Assembly: GCA_009823505.1 (NCBI GenBank)
Contig: VZQC01005680.1
Coordinates: 8,264,930 to 8,328,929, forward strand
Source of the DNA: Rhizomys pruinosus
Lineage: Eukaryota > Chordata > Mammalia > Rodentia > Spalacidae
DNA: 64,000 nt
Direction: 5' to 3'
Position 1 is the stretch's first letter, and the number at the start of each line of letters is the position of its first letter. A program made the translations under genes and the position numbers. The notes under the pieces were generated by a model. It worked only from the letters and a program-made list of their open reading frames with translations. It searched no databases and had not been told where the DNA came from. Positions 22,561 through 34,593 of the stretch are shown here, one piece after another.

Positions 22561-22863
22561 GCAGTCCAGCAATGCAGTAATTGTAGATAATGCCTTAGAG
22601 CTTATCTCATGAGCTGAGTCTGTGAACCACTGAGTTAGATATCTCCTTATACCAAAGATGTCCTTCCCCTGCAAATGTAGGCAGTGGTAAGACTTCTTAG
22701 TGGTCCCTGAGAGTATCTATTAGAGTCTGGAGGTGTAGAAAACACTCAGTCCTCAGTAATCTCCTTGGTTAATCTTGCTGACACTTGTGTTATTTTCTTC
22801 TTATTCAGCAACTGGAAAGAGAAGGAAAATATATCATATATGTATAATATATAATATATGGAC

Positions 22864-23022
22864 CTTTTTTTTTTTTTTGGTCTTTTCGAGACAGGGTCTC
22901 CCTGTAGCCCCAGCTGTCCTGGAACTCACTCTGTAGACCAGGCTGGCCTTGAACTTACAAAGATCCGCCTGTCTCTGCCTCCCAAGTGCTAGGATTAAAG
23001 GCGTGCGCCACCACGCCCAGCA
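22864..23022 (-). repeat. B1 SINE with target-site duplication
   Basis: Reverse B1 close to consensus. ATATATGGACC flanks it on both sides (near 22853 and 23023), a clear insertion footprint. Confidence 0.95.
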
Positions 23023-23029
23023 TATATGG

Positions 23030-24180
23030 ACCTTTTTAAACAATAAGGGATGCCTGGACATTTATGCTTTCTAAACACTTTGATATTTTAACTGTCTTCT
23101 GTGCTGGGATGTCAAATTAGGAACACTGAGTGACCCTGCTTTCCTTGACAAAACAGTTGAGATTTTAGTCCCAACCCCCAACCCCAGTACTCACACATTG
23201 TTGATCTCACTCATAACACAGAATTTAGTTCTTGTGAAATATCAGTAGCAATTGTTCAACCAACTGTGTGGAGAGGTAGAATGGAAGTTGAGGTTAGAGT
23301 CAAGAGACTCCTCTTCCTTTCTCGCCATGGGTTTTACTGGTTATATGGGCTTTGGACACTAAGAAGATTAGAACAAGTTAATCTTAAAGGTTCCTCTTGC
23401 CTGAATTTGGGTCTATCTATTTCCAAGAAAGAAAGAAAGAGTAAGAATGGAAGCTCTTTAAACCTTTTTAGGGGATCTGTGATAGAGCACAGGTAAAATG
23501 AAGGGATAAAGGGAAATAATGAAGAGGGAGGTTTAGGTGGGGAGAAGAATAGAGCCCAGTACAGGACAGGGTCTGGGGCTGACAACTAATCAACACTAAG
23601 TATGTTTGAAAAAACCAGAAATGTACTATTTTATAAACTATGTATATATGTGTATAAATATAAAGTAATTCAATTGAAGTTACCATATATAGGGGATCAT
23701 TTTGCTTCCAGAAACTACTCATATGCAACTAAAAAGTCCACTGACAGAGTGGGGTAAGACCCCTCATACTGTTTGTCAGGGATGTCCTGGAGACCCTCGA
23801 CACAATACAGTTCCTCCTCTGCTGGCTAGTCATGGGTATTTATAGTTGGTAAGATTGTTGATGTCTTCCCCTGGTCCAAACTGATACAATTACTACTGAG
23901 GTAGGAGCTATGCCCAAAGATGAAATTATAACAGGAATGTTATGGGAGTGTCCAGTTCCTGGCTATGACTGACCCTAAATGAACAAGAAAAGAACATTGA
24001 AGCTTCTTTTGTTCTTGGTTGGAGAGGCACATATAATGTACTTTATAAATATTCCCTGACTTTAATTTTAGGAAGTCTTCTTTTAAACTTGAACTTCTCT
24101 GGAGCAGATTGAACAGACTTGAAGAGGTCAAGAAATCAAGCACTGATGAGATGCATAACACAAGGGAAAGGCTTTTAAAA
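23030..24180. other. Defb1 intron, unique sequence
   Basis: No gene or clear repeat. The overlapping short frames at 23266-23728 on both strands have no recognisable domain. Confidence 0.5.
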
Positions 24181-24182
24181 TC

Positions 24183-24340
24183 TGAGCCAGGCTTGGTGGC
24201 ACACGCCTTTAATTCTAGCACTCAGGAGGCAGAGGCAGGCGGATCTCTGTGAGTTCAAGGCCAGCCTTGTCTACAGAGTGAGTTCCAGGACAGCCTGAGG
24301 CTCCAGGGAGACCTGGTCTCAAAAAGACAAAAAAAAATCT
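24183..24340 (+). repeat. B1 SINE
   Basis: AGCCAGGCTTGGTGGCACAC through CTGGTCTCAAAAAGAC plus an A-tail. Confidence 0.93.
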
Positions 24341-24344
24341 GAAA

Positions 24345-25460
24345 TTACTACTAATAAAGTTTCTTCCTGAAATAGTGTCTAACTCTAGGTAGAAGTCCTT
24401 TGAGGCCAATTTCAGTCAATGTAAAAACTGTCTTTCCAACATGAAAATAGGGCTTCAAGAGTTAGTTTTCCAAGGTGGGAAAAGCTATAAAATTAATCTC
24501 CCAGGATACCATAATGAAAGCCATAAAAACTGAAGTTGACTTCTGTTCAGTTCTAGAGTCTGGATGTCTGAGACCATGGGGACAATAGGTTTGGCTTCTC
24601 CTAAGATTTCTGCTATTGACTTGAATCACTACATTCTTCCTGCCTCAAGTTTCCTCTGCATATGTCTATGTGTTAATCGCTTCTTAAAAGGACATGGGTC
24701 ATGTGATTAAGATCCAGCCTAACAAGTGCACTGAAAGAAAATTAACTGGAAACTTCTAGCCTGGGCTACCATGGAATTAGTGCTGCCATGCAAGAATTTT
24801 CAGGGGAGGTGAGGCAGCCTATTGCACTTATCAGCAGATTCTGACAAATTGTAGATTAATGGCCACTTACTAGAGATATCACAGGATAGTTTTGCTGCAT
24901 ACTAGATACTGTTGAGGACTAATCCATGGTATTTTCTAATTATGATATTCTGTAATATCCAGAAAAATGCAGAATAAACTCCAGTTTCAAAAAGTTACAA
25001 AAATCTTCATAGGTTATCCACAAATTCAGACTAACATTAAGGAGAGATGATAGGATTTGGTGGAAATGGTGTTGGAGAAGGTAGGAAACTAGACTCAAGT
25101 CAGAAGGAGCAGTATAACTAGAGGTGGAGGCCAGGTAGTTCTCGGAGAGCTCAGGATATTGGACCCCCAGGAGCATTTTGGAAAAAGAGGACAGGAGTCT
25201 GGAATCATGAGACATAGCAGTAACTCATTAGGGAGAATCCCAAGCTCACCACACACCTGAAATTTGTTCAACAGAGAAACCCACTCAGAACCCTGAGGTG
25301 CATCTTTGGCAAGTGGCCTCTACACAGGTGTGATTTTATTAGCAGCCCCATAGACCATTGCTTGGAAGAGATTCTTTTCTTCTATGTGTTTTACCAAGTT
25401 GTCTTTTTGCACTCACCAAATGACCCAAATCTTTGGAGTTGCAGCCCAAACTCTAAAGGG
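24345..25460. other. Defb1 intron 3' part, non-coding
   Basis: Unique sequence apart from the direct-repeat copy at 24598-24692. It leads into the exon 2 acceptor, and no extra exon is visible. Confidence 0.5.
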
Positions 25461-25477
25461 CATCTGTTCTCTTACAG

Positions 25478-25626
25478 CTGCTGGTACTCTAACAAGTCTT
25501 GGGCGCAGAACTGAGCAGTACCAATGCCTCATAAATGGAGGATTCTGTCTCCACTCCAGCTGCCCTTCCAATACCAGACTGCAGGGCACCTGCAAACCAG
25601 AGAAGCCCCACTGCTGTATGAGCTGA
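25478..25626 (+). CDS. Defb1: Beta-defensin 1, coding exon 2 (mature peptide)
   Basis: Joined in phase to exon 1, this completes a 69-residue precursor, the same length as mouse Defb1. The six cysteines sit at 37, 44, 49, 59, 66 and 67 with spacing X6, X4, X9, X6. This is the beta-defensin pattern for 1-5, 2-4, 3-6 disulfides. The LTSLGRRT segment before the first cysteine, GGFC, SSCPSNT and LQGTCKP are Defb1 hallmarks. Net charge after the signal is about +3, fitting a cationic antimicrobial and chemoattractant peptide. The acceptor is CTCTTACAG at 25469-25477 and the stop is TGA at 25624. The C-terminus reads CCMS where mouse and rat (from memory) end CCKS and CCRS, so one basic residue is lost. 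No frame damage, so it is likely functional. Confidence 0.96.
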
Positions 25627-25682
25627 CGGTGACTGAAAGAAGGAACACGGAAGACCAAGTGAAGGATGGAGAACCAGTATTT

Positions 25683-25688
25683 AATAAA
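25683..25688 (+). terminator. Defb1: Defb1 polyadenylation signal
   Basis: Canonical AATAAA, 57 bases after the stop codon. Cleavage is expected roughly 10-30 bases further on. A short 3'UTR is usual for beta-defensins. Confidence 0.85.
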
Positions 25689-25704
25689 GGAAACTTTTTT
25701 GAAG

Positions 25705-27880
25705 CCTATCTACTTCAGATGAAAATGTGTCTTATGTATATCAGTTTAGAAGTGGTGAAGTGATTGTAGGCTAGGTTACAGAGCCTGGAAGAGGAGGTGG
25801 GAAAATCCACAAGGCCTGACTCATTCTGAGTAATGATGGGCATCATCTGAGTGATATCACATTTACTTGATTTCACCACCAAACCACAGGTGCCCAATGT
25901 AGACGGGGCATAAGGGACTGTGGACAGCTTCCTGGTTCCTCCGCCATAGTCTCAGCAGTTAGTTCCATTAGGTTCCTCTGCTGTCCCAGGGATGCCAACT
26001 CTTCTTATAGGGCTTTGGGAAGAAGATGGATTAAGCTTAGTACTAGAAGCTCATTTGTAAACATAAATTATCCTCCCAAAGTCTCACTGGCAAGACAATG
26101 CCTGGGTTTTTGGATCATCATTTTATTTTATTCGGACACAACTTAAGATCCCAGTTACACTGATAAAGCTTTGTTAGAAGTGGCCCCATCTGATTTTCAG
26201 GTCCTTTTTACTGCTTTGTTTGTAAACATCACTGAGTAGAGGAAAGTAGGTCACATTCAGTTTTCCCCAACAAATCTCTTTTTTGTCCTGATCACACAAA
26301 TCAATAATGCTGTTGTTTTGGTAACCTGCCACCAAAACTGTGGATAGCATTGGCTGCAGTTAGGCACTCTCAGTGATCTGTACACAGTGGTTCAGCTTAG
26401 GTGCATTGAATCCCTTCCTCCATCTACAAAACTAAGCAACAAACTAGCACAATTTTACTCTGAGAAAGAATCCAAGTTCCATGGGGACTCCTCCCCCTTT
26501 AGGTACCTTGGTCCTTCATGGCATGCTCAGATCTGATGTTAGATAAAACACTTCCACTGATGTTGAGGTGTTTTGTATTTTGATGGCCAAAGGACTGGTG
26601 GGTCATGTAATACTCTGTTCCTGTTGGGCAGCACAAACCACATAGTAATGTGTTGAGCCACTTACAATGAAAACAAGCTAGTTACTTAGGTTTCCAGTGG
26701 TTAGTATGCAGAGTTCATCCTCAGGGAGATCTGCCCTCCCTTCTACTCTCCTGGGATCTGCCTCCCCTTCAAAGGATTCTGCAAGTGTAAACTGGGTTTG
26801 GTTTTGTAAAGCACTAAAGATTTTAATGATTCAAATACACTTTTATTCATTTGCCTTGAAAATTATCTGCTTATTGAGATGACAATTGAAAGAAAATCCA
26901 AAGGAAAAGTCTTTAAGAATTACAATATTGCTAATTACCAGGCATTGTGGTGCATGCCTTTAATCCTAACACTCAGGAGGGAGGCAGAGGCAGGCAGGTC
27001 TCTGTGAGTTCAAGAGCAGCCTGGTCTACAGAGTGAGTTCCAGGCCGGCTGGGGCTACAGGGAGACTCTGTTTCAAAAAAAAAAGACAAAAACGTATAGC
27101 AATATTGCTAGTAAATAAATGAAAGCAGATTATTACAATTAAAATAATGGAGGATTATAATGGAGCCACACATAACATGGCAAACATTGAACACATTTGA
27201 AGAAGATGAGTAAGGGAAAGATTTTACAGGAGAAAATGGAAGGATTGTATCTGACATATTGAAACATCTGGCTGATCTGGTGTAGTAGCTGCCAGGACTG
27301 ATCAAGACATGAGAGGGTGGGAACGAACAGTAGCTTGGGCAGCCAAATTTCTAGAGGACTCAATGACCATGGTTGCACTGACTAAAATTAGTGCCCTGGA
27401 TGGCCAGATGTCCTTTCTGATTAGGCCGTGGTGACCTCTATTCTGTCCGGTTATTATGACAATTGTCTACTGTGATAATTACTATCAGGCTTTGGGACTA
27501 AGGCTCTTTCTTACAGCTGCATCATCTTATTTATGTTTTGGGCACTGTTGACCAAAATGACTCTATGTTTACTCTCCTTTCAAATTTTGTTTACACACAG
27601 CTCCAGCAAAAATTCTATAGACTTCCCATTTTCAAGACTTCATAACCTGCTGCTCGCGTCCCTGGGCCAGGCTGCTCCATTCCACACTGACTATGCTGTC
27701 CACTGTAGTGACCCATTAGCAACCCAATCTCCATTGCATCCAACCACTTGGCCCTTCAGCTCTGAGATCCAATCACTCTCATTAGTTATTCATTTACAAA
27801 TACAGTGGATATATTCCCAACATAAATTTTGGTCTACAAAATCACACTCACTTTATTTTCCGAGGATACTGTGTCTTCTG
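25705..27880. other. Intergenic between the convergent defensins
   Basis: Mostly unique sequence apart from the B1 at 26937-27090. The 119-codon frame at 27533-27892 shows no signal peptide, domain or splice context and runs into a repeat, so I do not call it a gene. Confidence 0.5.
26937..27090 (+). repeat. B1 SINE
   Basis: CCAGGCATTGTGGTGCATGC through GACTCTGTTTC and an A-tail. Confidence 0.93.
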
Positions 27881-27884
27881 GATA

Positions 27885-28265
27885 AGCTTTAGTTGTCAAC
27901 TTGACAAACTCAGGTAGAGGGAGCCTCAACTGGGGAATTGCCTCTATTGGACTGGCCTATGGGCATGTTTATGGGACATTTTTCTTGATTGGGAGGGCCC
28001 AGCATACTGTCGGTGGTGCCACTCCTGAGCAGGTGGTCCAGATTGTATAAGTGAGCAGGCTGAGCATGGACCAGGGGAGCAAGCAAGTAAGTAGTGTTCC
28101 TCCATGGCCTGTGCTTCAGCTTCAGCTTCTGCTTCCAGGTTCCTGCCCTTAATTCCTGCTTTGCTTCCCTTGATGGTAGACTGTGCTTGTGAGTCAAAAT
28201 AACTCCTTTCCTCCATAAGTTGGCTTTGGTCAGGGTGTTTTCTCACAGCAAATGAAGACTAGAAC
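27885..28265 (+). repeat. Rodent repeat 'type A', plus
   Basis: TTTAGTTGTCAACTTGACAA, CATACTGTCGGTGGTGCCAC and CCATAAGTTGGCTTTGGTCA in order. Antisense frames at 27910-28246 are readings of it. Confidence 0.8.
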
Positions 28266-28371
28266 AGTGTGGCTTCCTTCACAAATTGATTTGTTACAGT
28301 TGAGGTGAAGGGCTTGTCCTCTGGACACTCCAAGTGATGGTGTGTAGAATGAGTAGAGAAATGTGAGTATA

Positions 28372-28615
28372 GGGACTGGAGAGATGGCCTAGAGGTTAAG
28401 AGCACCAAATGCTCTTGCAGAAGACCCGGGTTCGATCTCCAGCACCCACATGGCAGCTGAGAACCGTCTGTAACTCCAATTCCAGGAGAACTCCAGTTCC
28501 AGGGGAATCCGACACCTTCTTCTGACCTCCCAGGCATTGCACGACACGGGTGCATAAACCTAAATGCAGACAGCACATTCGTACACATAAATAAATAAAT
28601 AATTAAAAAAATAAA
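28372..28615 (+). repeat. B2/B3-type SINE, full length
   Basis: GACTGGAGAGATGGCCTAG, box B GGGTTCGATCTCC, then an (AAAT)n tail. Flanks AGAGAAATGTGAGTAT and AGAGAAGTGCAAGTAT look like a 16-bp target-site duplication with two changes. Confidence 0.93.
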
Positions 28616-28619
28616 AAAA

Positions 28620-29530
28620 ACCAGAGAAGTGCAAGTATATTAGAATGAGAAACCCATTCTCATTCCAATAACCCTAAGTCTTCCAACCCTTCCCTCATCC
28701 TGCTCCAACATGTGTTTCTAGTTGACTTCTTTGTCCACTTTCATAAGGTTAGAGCACATTTGAACTCTCAAATTTATACAGAATATAAAATTTCTGTTTA
28801 GTTGGCCTGGCTAAATATATCCAGACTGGACTAAAAGTGAGCGTAATCTGTGATCTCCTCCTCCAGCGTCTACTGGGACATCCATTTCCAAAATTTTTGT
28901 TTGTGTAAATTAGAACATTGAAGTAAAACAACATTTAGAGAACAGGTGAATGCTTCATGAAAGACTGCCTTCTTTTTTCAGGACATTTCACCTGTTCATT
29001 TTTCTAGCAAAATCATGAAACTAGAATCACTATAGAACCTCAAAGGCAGGATGAGCTTATCACAGGCCAGTTGATCACATGGCATCCAACTAAGGAAGCA
29101 CAATCACCATTTTCTAAGGAAATGCGCTGCTGATTTCATCAGATGGGTTGCAACATTTGTCTCCAGCCAGAAAACTTCTCAGAATGAGTTCAGTATCTCC
29201 TGCTTCATCAGGGTGTGTCACCAACTTCTACTGCACCTTTTAGAAACCCGATTCTTCCCTATTTGTGCTCTAACTTTAATCACTGATACCTGCGAGTGTG
29301 GAGATTCAATTTACATTTCACTTCAGCCATTCACAGGATGAGATTCTGGATCTGAGTTTGAGACAACATAGACATGTTTGAATTAGATACTTATACATAA
29401 AATCTAAACTTCTAAAACAATTAGAAGAAAATGCCCATAACATAACTCTCAGCAACATCTTCTTGGATATGACCTTAACAGTAACAGAAACAGAAAAGTG
29501 AGTGATTTTAAATTTAGAAGCTCCTACACA
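28620..29530. other. Intergenic, no feature seen
   Basis: Unique-looking sequence without gene or repeat hallmarks. Confidence 0.5.
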
Positions 29531-29537
29531 GGAGCAG

Positions 29538-29605
29538 AGCAAAAAAAAAACCAAACAAACAAAAAAAAAACAAAAAAACAAACAAACAAACAAAAAAAAC
29601 AAAGA
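29538..29605. repeat. A-rich low-complexity (CAAA)n
   Basis: AAAC/CAAA-type runs. The T-rich reverse frame with many Phe and Leu codons is an artefact of this. Confidence 0.9.
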
Positions 29606-29756
29606 GAAAATGCAAATAGTAACAGAGTTTTTTCACATCCCACATAAATATTAGTGACTAAAACAACTGATCTCAACAAGAACAACATCACCAAAACCCA
29701 GTGGATTAAAAATTGGCAAAGCAGACAAGATTGGGCATGTTCAGGGTGATATGGCT

Positions 29757-29913
29757 GTAGACGTGGTGGCACACACCTTTAATCCTAGCACTTGGGAGGT
29801 AGAGGCAGGCAGATCTTTGTGAGTTCAAGGCCAGCCGGGTCTACAGAGTGAGCTTCAGGCCAGCTAGGGCTACAGGGAGACCCTGTCTCAAAAAAAAAAA
29901 AAAAAAAAAAAAA

Positions 29914-29969
<56 letters not shown>

Positions 29970-29974
29970 AAAAA
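29757..29974 (+). repeat. B1 SINE with expanded (AAAG)n tail
   Basis: B1 from GACGTGGTGGCACACACC to the A-tail at about 29890, which has mutated into roughly 14 AAAG units. SINE tails often seed microsatellites in this way. Confidence 0.93.
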
Positions 29975-29984
29975 ATTGGTAAAG

Positions 29985-30293
29985 CAGACCGGGAAGATGA
30001 CTCACTCAAGAAGAACATTACCTACCAAAGCATGAGGACCTGAGTTTGAATCCCCAGCACCCAATATTAGAAAATGAAACACAGATGTGGCTGCACATGC
30101 CTATAACTGCAGTGCTGTGGCAACAGAAACAAGGATTTCTTGGGCTTGCTTGGTTGCCAGCCAATGCCAGATTCAGTGAAAATAGTAGAGAGTGATAGAT
30201 ATCAGGAAAATTGGTGTCCTCCTCTGGGCTCTGAATCGGCAAAAGCATGGACACACAGATGCACAGACACAAAAACAGACACATACACATACA

Positions 30294-30345
<52 letters not shown>
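29985..30345 (+). repeat. B4/RSINE-like SINE ending in (CA)n
   Basis: tRNA-like head (GGGAAGATGACTCACTC, GAGTTTGAATCCCCAGC), a B1-like second half (ACATGCCTATAACTGCAG), then about 30 CA units at 30276-30343. Both strands stay open because of the dinucleotide tract. Confidence 0.8.
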
Positions 30346-31725
30346 GGCTTAGTGTATTTAAAAGAACCAAGGATGGAAATCTCACTTGTCTTTTTCAGAT
30401 GATGGATGTGTAATTCACTTGATTTAATCATTTCAGCTTTTTACTTTCAAAACATTACTGTTAATCATTTTCAGAAAAAAAAAAAACCTTCAGCACACAC
30501 AGGAGTTTTAAACTCCTTAATAAAGCTTTAGATTTGGGGTTGGAATCCCTGAGACCACCTTTTACTTTCTCCACTCTATTGAGTGTTAGCATGACCTTAT
30601 CATAACAGTCAATATTACAGGATTTGAAGGTTTTATTCTTATTCATACAGATTCTGCCTCCAAATGTTCTATTGAGAACATCTAGTGATTGCATTTGGCA
30701 TATTGGTAGAGCTACATCACAAAGTTCTAAATCTTCTCTTTCTATTAGAAACAATGCTATTACTACTTTTAAATTAATCACCATAAGCCAAACCAATAAC
30801 CATAGATTTACAGTGGATGATGACTACTGTACTCCATTTTCAGAGGAGCCATCACCATCCTGTGGCCTTTATGCATTCTGCATCCATGTAGGCTTACATT
30901 ACCTGCATTTATCTTACTGTTATTTTGAGGCTAAGAACTTATGGTAGAGAGTTCACACACCAAAAGGGAGAATGTACTCTTCTCCCACAAGACAAAACTT
31001 CCACTACTGCACCAGTACAGATAGTTCACTGTGCCAGCCATTGTGGTCATTAGATGCGGGAGCTGGGTTGGAACATTGATTTTCTTCCCTTAAATGTTTG
31101 CATAATATCCTCTATAAAAATGAGAACTATTCTTCAGAAAGGAGGCTTCCAGGCCAGTTCCAGATCCATTACTCCAAGCCCTGTGTCTAAAGTATGTCCT
31201 TAGCAATAGAGTCTTACCTTCAAGTTCTGGCAGGTGATCAAGGGCTGTGTCAGTACCATGCTATTTTTGAGTCTCTTGAACTACCCTAACCAAACAACTC
31301 AAAGGGAGGTTTCTCATGTCTGGCACTGTGTTTCTTCTGGTTTTGTAGCCTTCATATATATACATTCCCTCATGTTCAGATATTGTGCATGTATTTTTCA
31401 GGGTTTTTTAAATTTCCCTCAGGGTTTTATGCCGCCTAAGCTTTATCTCTCCTCTCTCAAGCTATCTCTATTGGTGCAATAGTGGCAGTTTTATTTAGGG
31501 GGTAATTAAAGCTATCTAATTGGACTTAAAGCCCTCACAATATGAGGGAAATTATGGGTGGAACTGTAAATAAAGACAAATGCACATGGCTAGAGAGGTC
31601 ACAGATTCTAGAGAAAACTTTATCTCTGTCATATTTTTAGAGAAATGGAATTTCTTCCTTATGCTAAATACGAATCCTTATATTTACAGACATCTATAGT
31701 GTATGCCACTCATCAATGAAGCTTC
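30346..31725. other. Intergenic, no gene seen
   Basis: The frames of 107-111 codons at 30461-30947 lie on opposite strands with no domain. Treated as chance. Confidence 0.5.
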
Positions 31726-31729
31726 TTTT

Positions 31730-32505
31730 TGCAACAGATGGAGTCTTTCACAGAGTTCTACAACTGATCACACACAGAGAATATATATCTGAGATAAGCC
31801 CAGTCCCAAATGGCACATCTACAGTGAAACCTCTACACATAAGGCTCATGAAACACAGCGGAACAGACAGTAGAGAATACTAATACCTCCCTCAACTCTT
31901 ACCTCATGCAGCAGAGTGCAATGCACACAGAAGGCCAACTACTGGCTGAGTTTTAGAGAATAAGACAGTGCAGTTTGCATGTCCATGGATAGTACCCCTC
32001 TGTTAAACCTAACCCACCCATGATGCAGGACCATTGTAGAAGAGAAGGCAGAAATGTCCTAAGATCCAAGGTTCATAAATGAACCTAGGGAAACAGAGGC
32101 TTTCAGGCCACAGGGAACTTGCTCATATGAACTTCCAACAATGATGAAAATATTCACAAGACCCATACTGATTCAATCAGGCAAAAACTAAGCATAGAAA
32201 GAAGAAAATGGGTAGCAGGTCCCATCCCTAGCTGAAGAACTATTGGGACTTGTTAATGCTGGGTGAGGGAGAGTAAATCTTCTTTAGGGGAGTGATTCTG
32301 GATAGGCTGACTAGACTCCAGTTTATGAACTTGCACAGAGGGCCATCTAGGCACAGATGCTTGACCAGGTGGGACTTAACATATGTGACAGATAGCATGA
32401 ATCCCGTGGAGGGGCTATGGGGGGTGTGAATGGGGGAAGGGCTCTAAATTTGATTAAGATCTGTTATATGAAATGCACAAACCCAATGAAAATATTTTAT
32501 ACCAT
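31730..32505 (+). mobile_element. L1 3'UTR fragment
   Basis: Non-coding 3' region ending in GGGGCTATGGGGGGTGTGAATGGG, TCTAAATTTGATTAAGATC and TGAAATGCACAAACCC, the same end as at 19011-19194. The 5' boundary is uncertain. Confidence 0.6.
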
Positions 32506-32509
32506 TTTT

Positions 32510-33760
32510 ATATGAATAAAATGTAGCTAGATGCATACTTTTATATTATTTTCTCAAGATCTTTTGCTTCCTTTTGACATTTATTTCCCCTACATAAACT
32601 CTAATACAATAATGTTAAAAAATCTCATTAGCTTTTGTTGTTTGATAAATTACTCAAATTATGTTGACTATGCATAAAGTCTATGTAATGTACCTTCCAC
32701 TAATGCAAGCCTTAATGTTCCTCAGCTAAAGTTTTATGATATCTAAATTTTACAAATTACTTATTACATTTTAGGTTTATTCTACAGCTTTAAGATAACT
32801 TGCTGTTTATTTTAACCTGATTAACATGATAAAAATAGTAATCCTCATACCTCAATAAATCATTACATGGAGGACTCAGAAAAAAAAGGCATTTTGGAAT
32901 AGAGTATGAGTCCTGGAGATAGGCAGTCTAAAATCAGTAGGAAGTATGACCATCCTTGTTGAAGGATGTTCTTTCTAGTTGACTGTATCACTGAATCTAC
33001 ATACGAACAACATAAAGGATTCATGGGGCATCAAGGACTCTCAATGAGTCAACAGACACAGGTTCAAGACACCCTGCAAAGTTTCAGTTATGGATGTCAG
33101 TTCTGTGGTCTCAGCTATCAGTTTAGGGAGATGGTCGACTTGTTGAGTCAGAGTTGCACCTTCTTCTTTCTGGGCTTATTGTTATGTGTTTGCTATCATT
33201 AGAAATATATCCTCCTCTCTGGGAATTAAAAACATTTAGCTCAAGTTTCATCCTTTAAGGCTAATGTCTGTTCTTGAAGATCAATACTTTGCACTCCTAA
33301 TACCTCAATGCAGCCCCATATCGAAACAACCTCATGACTCTGTCAAATCTCCGTGCTATGCACTCCTTACTCTGGGCACACAGAAAACCAAGGGTTTAGG
33401 AAGGCAGTTTACACCAGACATTTCCCCCAATGAAACACAAGTAGATTTAATGATATTTAAAGGTCAATTTTTTCCTTTATCTTCAAGAGCAACTTCTCCA
33501 GCTACTCCTACCATCTGTGAGCAAAAATAAAAGTCCCCCAAGATAAAAGCTTGTCATTACTTGTAACTGAACATGCCATAAAAAAACCACACAAAATAGA
33601 AAATTTCATCAAAGATACTAGCCTGCAAACATTCTGAATCCTGCTTAAAAAAATACCAATACTAATTTCTCCAATCCATGAGCATGGGAGGTTTTACCAC
33701 TTTTGATGTGATCTTCAATCTCCTTCTTCAGGGGTTTAACATTTTTATTGTAGAGATCTT
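32510..33760. other. Intergenic, no gene seen
   Basis: AT-rich unique sequence. The open frames at 32966-33202 and 33264-33530 have no recognisable domain. Confidence 0.5.
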
Positions 33761-33764
33761 TGGT

Positions 33765-33952
33765 GTATTAGTAGCTTTTCTGTTGCTGTGATAAAACCAC
33801 CATGACCAAGGGAACTTATAAAAGGAAGAGTTTATTTGAGCTTAAGATTGACAGTTCCAGGGAATCAGAGTCCATTGTGGTGGGAGGCATGGTGGTCGGA
33901 GCTGGAGCAGCAAGCCAAGGTTCACATCTCACAATGAGCACAGGAAGGAGAA

Positions 33953-34017
<65 letters not shown>

Positions 34018-34185
34018 GAGAGCACAAGGCTTGTTAAACTCACTAAGCCGGCCCCCAATGACATACTTCCTCCAACATGACCACACCTTCTAAAACCTCC
34101 AAGAACAGCGCTACCAACTGGAGACAAAAATATCTGAATACTTAAAGCCTATGGGAGGACACTCTCATTCAAACCACCACACCAG
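33765..34185 (-). repeat. Rodent repeat 'type B', minus, with internal (GA)n
   Basis: TTTCTGTTGCTGTGATAAAA, ACTTATAAAAGGAAGAGTTT and CACTCTCATTCAAACCACCA define the family. A 57-base (GA)n tract at about 33957-34014 interrupts it. The Glu/Arg and Leu/Ser-rich open frames come from that tract. Confidence 0.8.
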
Positions 34186-34192
34186 GTATTAT

Positions 34193-34590
34193 TTTTTTTT
34201 TTGAGGCTATTGTAAGTGGGAAGGTTGACTTATATTCCTTTTCCAGTTGCTTGTTGGTAGAAAGAAAGGCTACTGATTTTTCTACGTTAATTTTGTATCC
34301 TGCCACTTCACTGAAACTCTCGTTTCTAGGAGTTTTCTGGTGGCGTTCTTAGCATCCCTCAGGTTAACTATAATGTCATCTGCATAAAGGCATAGCTTGA
34401 CTTTCTTTTTTCCAATTAGTACTCCTTTAATTTCCCATTTCTTGCCTTATTGCCCTAGCAAGTGTTGCATGCACTATACTGAAGAGGAGTGGCAATAGGG
34501 GGCAGCCTTGCCAGGTCCCCACCTTTAAGGGGAATGCTTCTAATTTTTCTCTGTTTAGGATGATGTTGGCTGCAAAGCAACTCTGAGTGA
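34193..34590 (-). mobile_element. L1 ORF2 RT fragment (inverted 5' part)
   Basis: In reverse it reads L1 reverse transcriptase. The catalytic YADD codons lie at 34375-34386, preceded by the region matching [13 protein letters not shown] residues near 34470-34520. It stops where a + strand L1 begins, and that L1 carries the later part of ORF2. Confidence 0.85.
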
Positions 34591-34593
34591 AAA

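Larger units (their letters stand above)
6625..25703 (+). other. Defb1: Defb1 transcription unit (two exons)
   Basis: The predicted unit runs from a start about 30 bp after the TATA box to about 15 bp after the poly(A) signal. Exon 1 holds the 5'UTR and signal peptide, and exon 2 holds the mature peptide and 3'UTR. This is the standard two-exon layout of beta-defensin genes. The 18,720 bp intron has canonical ends (GTAAGC donor at 6758, TTCTCTTACAG acceptor ending at 25477) and is packed with repeats. Both transcript ends are estimates. Confidence 0.85.

Noticed and set aside
27533..27892. 119-codon plus-strand frame as an unknown gene
   Set aside because: No promoter, Kozak context, domain or splice signal; it ends inside a type A repeat.
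30140..30413. His-Thr repeat and Cys-Val repeat proteins
   Set aside because: Created by the (CA)n tail of a B4-like SINE.
33802..34127. Glu-Arg and Leu-Ser repeat proteins on opposite strands
   Set aside because: Produced by a (GA)n tract inside a type B repeat.
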